Positions 57,815 through 61,833 of a stretch of 61,833 nucleotides of DNA are shown here, piece by piece. Every line of letters starts with the position of its first letter. Position 1 is the first letter of the stretch. Origin of the DNA: a virus; IMG/VR virus record IMGVR_UViG_3300032086_000660, positions 1 through 61,833 of that record; one strand, 5' to 3'. Below the pieces are notes generated by a model, which did no database searches, was not told the DNA's origin, and saw nothing but the letters and a program-made list of their open reading frames with translations. A program made the position numbers and the translations under genes.

Positions 57815-58653
57815 TGGATTTTGCACAGAAACTTATGGAGCGAACGGGTAAGGGATATCTCTCTTACTCGGCTCTAAAGTATGCGGCAGATGGTTCACGA
57901 CAGCAAGATATGAAGCTGTTCGAACTCTATATGAAAGGTCTGCTCAAGAAGAAATCAGATGCTCTTTCGTTTGGGTCATTGTATGATGTGCTGTTACTTG
58001 AACCCGAGAAGCTGACTGATAGGTTCTACGTCTTGTATGACCAACAGATTAAAGATAAGCTAAACGAAAAGTACGCATCAAAGTACAAAAACCCGAGTGC
58101 ATCAAAAGTGTACAAGGAAGAGTACGATGAGTGGTATCAGAACGAACTCGAGCACGCAGAGGGAAAAGACATCGTTGATGAAGAGATGATGAACCAAGCT
58201 GAGGCTATGATTATCCGACTCGATGAATCAGAGGTACTGGATATGGAGACTGGAGAGATTAATCAAGTGAGAAGGTATCTCGCTGGAAATACTCAGTACG
58301 AAATCAACGATTGGATTGAAGACATTCCAGTCAGAGGTTTTCTTGATGTTAGAGGGGATGGATTCATCACGGACTCAAAGACTACGAGAAACCTATATGG
58401 TTTCAGATATGATGTTGGTAGTTACGACTACGACATCCAAGCATACATTTATACACAAGTGGAGCAGTGTGATAACTTCTATTGGGTAGCACAGACTAAA
58501 TCTGTTCCCTACACTTGTGCGGTTTACAAAGCAAGCAAAACAACAATCAGTAAAGGCGAGTACAAGTTTTGGTCTGCGGTGGAGAACATTCGCCAATGGC
58601 TGAACGCTCCCGAGAAAGACACTAACACATTCGCAATTTATTCAGAGATATGA
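57814..58653 (+). CDS. RecE/Cas4-like PD-(D/E)XK exonuclease
   Basis: A 279-aa nuclease. LSFGSLYDVLLLEP near residue 50 is the helical motif typical of RecB/RecE-like nucleases. The catalytic core is GFLD178V...GFITD187SK189, followed by DYDIQAYIYTQVEQ. It probably resects double-strand ends to feed the Erf annealase, with which it shares one base. It could also act in host DNA breakdown. Confidence 0.75.
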   Translation: MDFAQKLMERTGKGYLSYSALKYAADGSRQQDMKLFELYMKGLLKKKSDALSFGSLYDVLLLEPEKLTDRFYVLYDQQIKDKLNEKYASKYKNPSASKVYKEEYDEWYQNELEHAEGKDIVDEEMMNQAEAMIIRLDESEVLDMETGEINQVRRYLAGNTQYEINDWIEDIPVRGFLDVRGDGFITDSKTTRNLYGFRYDVGSYDYDIQAYIYTQVEQCDNFYWVAQTKSVPYTCAVYKASKTTISKGEYKFWSAVENIRQWLNAPEKDTNTFAIYSEI

Positions 58654-59033
58654 AATACATCAGTAACTTAGTAGATGACTACTACAACGCAATTACAATC
58701 GAGCGCAATGATGAGGCTCGAGACCACGACTCTACTCTTGCACGCCAAGCCATTATGGTAGCGCTACTCAATGTAGCCAATATGACTGAGGTGGGTAACG
58801 AGTTTAACAAAGACCATACAACGGTCTTGTACGCACGCAAGAAACACGAGAAGAATATGCGCAACCTTGACTACATCGCATTGTACGAATTGGCTAACAC
58901 TTGTGTGGACAGCGTAATCGGTAAGATTGACACAGAGGTGTTCTCAAACCGAAACAAAGCGAAGGAATTTATTTTTGCATTAGTGCAAGAGAATAACTAT
59001 CTTCGTTCAGAATTATCGAAACAAATTGTTTAA
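58650..59033 (+). CDS. DnaA domain IV-like HTH protein, copy 1
   Basis: A 127-aa protein. Residues 30-70 (LARQAIMVALLNVANMTEVGNEFNKDHTTVLYARKKHEKN) match the DnaA C-terminal DNA-binding domain, including the DHTTV signature that reads the DnaA box. The AAA+ domain is missing. It may mark a phage origin or compete with host DnaA. It overlaps the exonuclease gene by four bases. A second such protein lies at 60824-61375. Confidence 0.65.
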   Translation: MKYISNLVDDYYNAITIERNDEARDHDSTLARQAIMVALLNVANMTEVGNEFNKDHTTVLYARKKHEKNMRNLDYIALYELANTCVDSVIGKIDTEVFSNRNKAKEFIFALVQENNYLRSELSKQIV

Positions 59034-59050
59034 TTTAATACAGAGAAACC

Positions 59051-59365
59051 GTGAGTGAAACTAAGTACGACTCAGACTTCATCGGATTTGCCGATGACCC
59101 AAAGACAAACGAGGATGGAACAATCCGTTCTTGGAGACTAACGCTAAAAGACAACCACTTGGCTGAACTTGAAAAGTACAAGACAGCTAAAGGCAATGTC
59201 TACATCACAATGATGATGAGCAAAGCTGGTAAGCCAATGGCTACCATCTACAATCCTCGTTCAGAGAAAGCTATCGCTGATATGAAAGCGAAGCAAAACG
59301 GAGTAACACCGCCAGCAGATGCTGCCGTGAAGCAAGCTCCGCCATCGGATGACCTTCCATTCTAA
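59051..59365 (+). CDS. Small SSB-like protein with DDLPF tail
   Basis: A 104-aa protein starting at GTG 59051. It ends AVKQAPPSDDLPF, the acidic-hydrophobic tip by which bacterial SSB recruits partners. The beta-rich body (RSWRLTLKDNHLAELEKYKTAKGNVYITMMMSKAG) is short for an OB fold but compatible with one. Place beside Erf and exonuclease fits single-strand DNA binding. The tail is plain; the fold is inferred. Confidence 0.62.
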   Translation: MSETKYDSDFIGFADDPKTNEDGTIRSWRLTLKDNHLAELEKYKTAKGNVYITMMMSKAGKPMATIYNPRSEKAIADMKAKQNGVTPPADAAVKQAPPSDDLPF

Positions 59366-59384
59366 GGCAATCTTAGATACTCGA

Positions 59385-59414
59385 GGGGAGTGGGGAAACC
59401 CATTCCCCTTTTTT
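59385..59414 (+). terminator. Intrinsic terminator of the recombination operon
   Basis: A 10-bp stem (GGGGAGTGGG with CCCATTCCCC, one G-U), GAAA tetraloop and six T. Confidence 0.85.
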
Positions 59415-59434
59415 GTAACCAAAACACAATCACT

Positions 59435-59755
59435 ATGGACAATTTAATAGCGGGAGCTACGATGCTTAAATTCAAGCTCGACTTCAAGAGAGATGTGACA
59501 GACTACAATGGTAATCAGTTCTCTTTTACCGACAAAGATGGCGCTACCAAAAAGGTAGGATGCTACTTGGCAAAATACAACCCTACAACCCAAGATGTAA
59601 TCATATCTAAATCGGGTGACGAGGATTTTTCTGTGCTTTATTTTCCTCAGAAATCAAATGATAATGTTATATTAGTACCACAGATGACCGATACTTCTAT
59701 AAGCATATCAGACCTTACAAGCAACATCATAACTAAGTGGGCGTATGAAGGGTAA
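59435..59755 (+). CDS. Hypothetical beta-rich protein
   Basis: A 106-aa protein from ATG 59435 (MDNLIAGATMLKFKLDFKRD...). A longer frame from 59390 would start inside the terminator. Mostly beta; no motif was recognised. It begins a run of short overlapping genes. Confidence 0.55.
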   Translation: MDNLIAGATMLKFKLDFKRDVTDYNGNQFSFTDKDGATKKVGCYLAKYNPTTQDVIISKSGDEDFSVLYFPQKSNDNVILVPQMTDTSISISDLTSNIITKWAYEG

Positions 59756-59993
59756 GCCTATTTATTTTATGGAGATACTTGTTGCCTATCGAAAAGGAAA
59801 GTCTATGATGAAGAAAGACACTTGGTGTGTATCCACATACACAACTCCGAGTGACATCACAAGACACGACAACAAGACAATGAGCAGATTAAATCAAGAA
59901 CTATATAACAAGACCTACAAGTCTCAACGCAACATTGTAATACTCAGTATCGCAAGCAAGAAGCAAGTAGGTGTAACAAATCAATCGGCATGA
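59745..59993 (+). CDS. Small basic hypothetical protein
   Basis: An 82-aa protein. ATG 59745 overlaps the previous gene by 11 bases; ATG 59769 (MEILVAYRKGK) is an equally good start. Lys-rich with a beta end (NIVILSIASKKQVGV). Function unknown. Confidence 0.5.
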   Translation: MKGKPIYFMEILVAYRKGKSMMKKDTWCVSTYTTPSDITRHDNKTMSRLNQELYNKTYKSQRNIVILSIASKKQVGVTNQSA

Positions 59994-60184
59994 ACAAATA
60001 CCTTAGAAAACAAAAACACAAGAGATATGTCAGCGCCTACTTGCGTGACATAAGATGGGAGATAATCAACACAGTTATATCTTCATCACATACTGGGTTT
60101 CACAACGGAGTGGACACACACCTTGAAAACTTGGGAACGCTCGTTCGCAAATACGAAAGAAGAAAAAGACTACTTAAATTTTAA
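59990..60184 (+). CDS. Small basic helical protein
   Basis: A 64-aa basic protein (MNKYLRKQKHKRYVSAYLRDIRWEIINTV...KYERRKRLLKF). It begins by ATGA overlap, so it is coupled. It could bind nucleic acid; not recognised. Confidence 0.5.
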   Translation: MNKYLRKQKHKRYVSAYLRDIRWEIINTVISSSHTGFHNGVDTHLENLGTLVRKYERRKRLLKF

Positions 60185-60187
60185 CAT

Positions 60188-60394
60188 ATGGCTTATCACA
60201 ACGACAAAGAGCACAAGAAGATTATCGACTGCGTACTACAGCAGAATGCAAAGCTGTTTCAGAATCTGGGTTTAGATTCAAGTAAATCAGACTACGAGAA
60301 AGCAAAGGTCAAAGAGCGACAGAAACTGAGAAAGATTATGCATCTGGACGAGGAAAAAATCGGGAGACTGATTAAAGACTCACTCGATGATTAG
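60188..60394 (+). CDS. Small helical protein
   Basis: A 68-aa charged helical protein (HKKIIDCVLQQNAKLFQNLGLDSSKSDYEKAKVKERQKL). Three bases separate it from the previous stop. Family not recognised. Confidence 0.5.
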   Translation: MAYHNDKEHKKIIDCVLQQNAKLFQNLGLDSSKSDYEKAKVKERQKLRKIMHLDEEKIGRLIKDSLDD

Positions 60395-60560
60395 TCCTTT
60401 GCAGAAAGCGGGTGAGCTGATTTTTAGATACAATCGGCTCAAAGATGCAGTAGCACAAGCAAAGCAGTGCGAGGTTCTTGCTCACGATGTGAGAAAGCCT
60501 TATTGGGAACAAGTCATTTATTACTTAGAAAAATTACACGCAGATAATGGAGCAAGATGA
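60387..60560 (+). CDS. 57-aa helical protein
   Basis: A short ORF (MISPLQKAGELIFRYNRLKD...EQVIYYLEKLHADNGAR). It overlaps the genes on both sides by 8 and 14 bases, filling what would otherwise be a 150-base gap. Helical, no motif. Confidence 0.55.
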   Translation: MISPLQKAGELIFRYNRLKDAVAQAKQCEVLAHDVRKPYWEQVIYYLEKLHADNGAR

Positions 60561-60834
60561 AAAAGGAATCGAAAGATTCAGAAGCGTTATGAAACTCATC
60601 ATCCTATTTCAAGCAACCCTTGAGCAGATGGATGAAATCAAAGAGATTGAACACTTGTACAGACAAGACATCAAGAAGCAAATCAACAACCTTGAAAAGA
60701 AGCTGGAGCACTGGTTACGACCATTACTCAATGGCTCTATACCTAAAGACCAAGAAGGAATCTTTATGCAGATTCAAAGAGGTGTAGACAGCATACTTAA
60801 AAAAACACTTGAGGAGATTCACAATGAGGAATAA
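60547..60834 (+). CDS. Coiled-coil hypothetical protein
   Basis: A 95-aa acidic protein with long amphipathic helices (MDEIKEIEHLYRQDIKKQINNLEKKLEHWL). It is overlapped at its 3' end by the next gene's ribosome-binding region and start. Function unknown. Confidence 0.55.
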   Translation: MEQDEKGIERFRSVMKLIILFQATLEQMDEIKEIEHLYRQDIKKQINNLEKKLEHWLRPLLNGSIPKDQEGIFMQIQRGVDSILKKTLEEIHNEE

Positions 60835-61375
60835 CGATGTAATCGGTCTCATTGACCAACAGATGATGCTCGAGGATTACTGGAGGAAGATAGCTCAGAC
60901 ACACAACATCAAGAAGAACAGAGAGCGAAGAAATGTCATCTACAGACAAGCGTTCTTTGTGGCGGCACGGCAGTTCAGTAACCTTAGTCTAAATGCTATA
61001 GGGAACATACTGAAAAAGAATCACGCTACGGTTCTTCACGCACACAAGTGTCACGAGATGAACTACAAGTACGATAAGATATATCGAACAACATTCGACT
61101 CTATGGCTTACGCTATCACTAAGATGGTAGATGCGCATACAGAGAATATCGAACAGCTTGTAGCTGAAAGACTCTCTAAAATCAATGTAGATGTTTATGA
61201 GAACTCACTCATAGATATGTACAAGCGGAAGCTTGAAAAGACTGAAGAGAGATACGAGGAATTGTTAGGGTCTGTTAAAAGAGACCTTGCTGTAGTTACA
61301 AAACAAATGAAGCATCACAAACGAAGAGCTGAGAAGCTGAACAAAGAGTGCTTGCGATTAAAGAATCTGTTATGA
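60824..61375 (+). CDS. DnaA domain IV-like HTH protein with coiled coil, copy 2
   Basis: A 183-aa protein from ATG 60824, chosen because a purine-rich GAGGAG lies about ten bases upstream. An ATG-like start at 60809 adds five residues. Residues about 38-82 (RQAFFVAARQFSNLSLNAIGNILKKNHATVLHAHKCHE) match the DnaA C-terminal HTH with NHATV in place of DHTTV. The C-terminal half is a coiled coil (LEKTEERYEELLGSVKRDL...). It may dimerise at an origin or control site. It overlaps the next gene by four bases. Confidence 0.58.
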   Translation: MRNNDVIGLIDQQMMLEDYWRKIAQTHNIKKNRERRNVIYRQAFFVAARQFSNLSLNAIGNILKKNHATVLHAHKCHEMNYKYDKIYRTTFDSMAYAITKMVDAHTENIEQLVAERLSKINVDVYENSLIDMYKRKLEKTEERYEELLGSVKRDLAVVTKQMKHHKRRAEKLNKECLRLKNLL

Positions 61376-61521
61376 GAATATTTGAAGTTAAGTATGACGG
61401 CAACGTCAAGTGGTTCAACTGCATTAACAAGGCGAGAGAGTTTAGAGACAAGATGTCTATGAAGTTTGATGGTGTGGTACTCAGTATTACAGACAAGGAC
61501 ATAAACCCTTACGAGAAATGA
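61372..61521 (+). CDS. 49-aa hypothetical protein
   Basis: A short ORF (MRIFEVKYDGNVKWFNCINKAREFRDKM...INPYEK) coupled by ATGA overlaps at both ends. Mixed alpha/beta; no family recognised. Confidence 0.55.
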   Translation: MRIFEVKYDGNVKWFNCINKAREFRDKMSMKFDGVVLSITDKDINPYEK

Positions 61522-61673
61522 AGTGGTTTGGTTACTTAGTGTTCGCACTACTGATAGCTACGGCTTGGTCTTGTAAAGAAGAACAGACTGCGTACCAAAC
61601 GGGTACACTTACCAAAGGCAATCCCGACAACACCTATTTAGATTCGTGCGACATTTATTGTTGTGGGGATTGA
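61518..61673 (+). CDS. Small secreted or lipoprotein-like protein
   Basis: A 51-aa protein with a hydrophobic N-terminal signal (MKWFGYLVFALLIATAWSC) and a Cys at 19 in a non-canonical lipobox. The mature part is polar and ends CDIYCCGD with three more Cys. It may be surface exposed, possibly in exclusion of other phages; inferred only. Confidence 0.5.
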   Translation: MKWFGYLVFALLIATAWSCKEEQTAYQTGTLTKGNPDNTYLDSCDIYCCGD

Positions 61674-61729
61674 TATCGCATATCGCAATACGCAATAATT
61701 ATAGGCGCACACATATAAAAATAGGCGCA
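61674..61729 (+). repeat. Short direct repeats before the last gene
   Basis: TATCGCA occurs twice in tandem (61674, 61681), followed by ATACGCA. ATAGGCGCA occurs at 61701 and 61721, exactly 20 bases apart. The array could be an operator or small iteron set. Confidence 0.5.
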
Positions 61730-61750
61730 AACCTTTAAAACAAAAGAGAA

Positions 61751-61833
61751 ATGAAAACACCAATGCAAGAATTTATTGAAGTGCTAAAAATCCATAGAGA
61801 TACTGCACTTAAAAAACAGAAATTATACGAAGA
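61751..61833 (+). CDS. 5' end of a truncated gene
   Basis: An ORF begins MKTPMQEFIEVLKIHRDTAL and runs off the window after 27 codons. It is helical and charged; no function can be assigned. See the finding on the window ends. Confidence 0.45.
   Translation, partial: MKTPMQEFIEVLKIHRDTALKKQKLYE

Noticed and set aside
1-61833. Integrase, transposase, CRISPR array or DNA polymerase
   Set aside because: No tyrosine/serine recombinase motif, no DDE transposase, no regular repeat-spacer array and no polymerase motif were found on either strand.

Overview
The window is almost certainly one double-stranded DNA phage genome, or most of one. It has a portal, a large terminase, a capsid, podovirus-type connector proteins, tail fibres, lysis genes and a small replication/recombination set. 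No integrase, repressor/integrase module, transposase, CRISPR array or canonical tRNA was recognised, so a lytic lifestyle is the simplest reading. The host looks like a member of the Bacteroidota, plausibly an aquatic flavobacterium. At least twelve gene starts are preceded by a TAnnTTTG element, the Bacteroidota -7 promoter box. The structural genes (portal about 810 aa, terminase about 710 aa, capsid about 460 aa, a 1541-aa muzzle-like protein, then cargo-like proteins) also resemble the crAss-like/flavobacterial podovirus layout. No phage RNA polymerase or DNA polymerase was found. No sheath, tail tube or classical tape measure was found either, which supports a short-tailed virion.

Layout. 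The genome forms two opposed transcription blocks. Early/middle genes are on the + strand: 52.1 kb to the window end, and 0 to 3.9 kb if the ends are adjacent in the intact genome. Late genes are on the - strand from 50.6 kb down to 3.9 kb. The blocks converge on a perfect bidirectional terminator at 3926-3956. They diverge from a largely gene-free 1.5-kb region (50.6-52.1 kb) that holds a leftward promoter, strand-biased ACAGCG repeats and hairpins. Left early genes (1-3.9 kb): an HTH protein, a PD-(D/E)XK nuclease, an Nmad1-like protein, a primase-helicase, an endonuclease-I-like resolvase and a GIY-YIG nuclease. Late block, from 3.9 kb rightwards: Cys/Lys-rich small protein, u-spanin, DUF5675-like wall enzyme, holin candidate, a 3223-aa polyvalent protein with three HExxH motifs, cargo-like proteins, muzzle, ring/adaptor proteins, capsid, scaffold, small basic and membrane proteins, fibres and LamG proteins, portal, terminase, a tandem GroES-like co-chaperonin, another fibre/decoration protein and a virion lysozyme. 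Two isolated + strand genes sit inside the late block: a lipoprotein (45741-45878) and a winged-helix regulator (48278-48712).

The right + strand block begins with the most unusual part of the window. An amidoligase gene is flanked on both sides by compact tRNA-like elements (acceptor stem, D-loop-like GG, TTCGATT T-arm, no anticodon arm), each followed by an intrinsic terminator. Downstream are a class II glutamine amidotransferase-like protein (start fixed by Cys2, strong promoter) and a gamma-glutamylcyclotransferase. This gene set implies chemistry on gamma-glutamyl or isopeptide bonds. Next comes a recombination/replication set: Erf annealase, RecE/Cas4-like exonuclease, two proteins with a DnaA domain IV-like HTH, and a small protein with an SSB-type DDLPF tail. 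A run of short, overlapping early genes ends the window.

Within the late block, transcription appears to be punctuated by compact units in which an intrinsic terminator for the upstream gene runs directly into a TAnnTTTG promoter for the next gene. All functional assignments come from reading motifs by eye; no database search was run.
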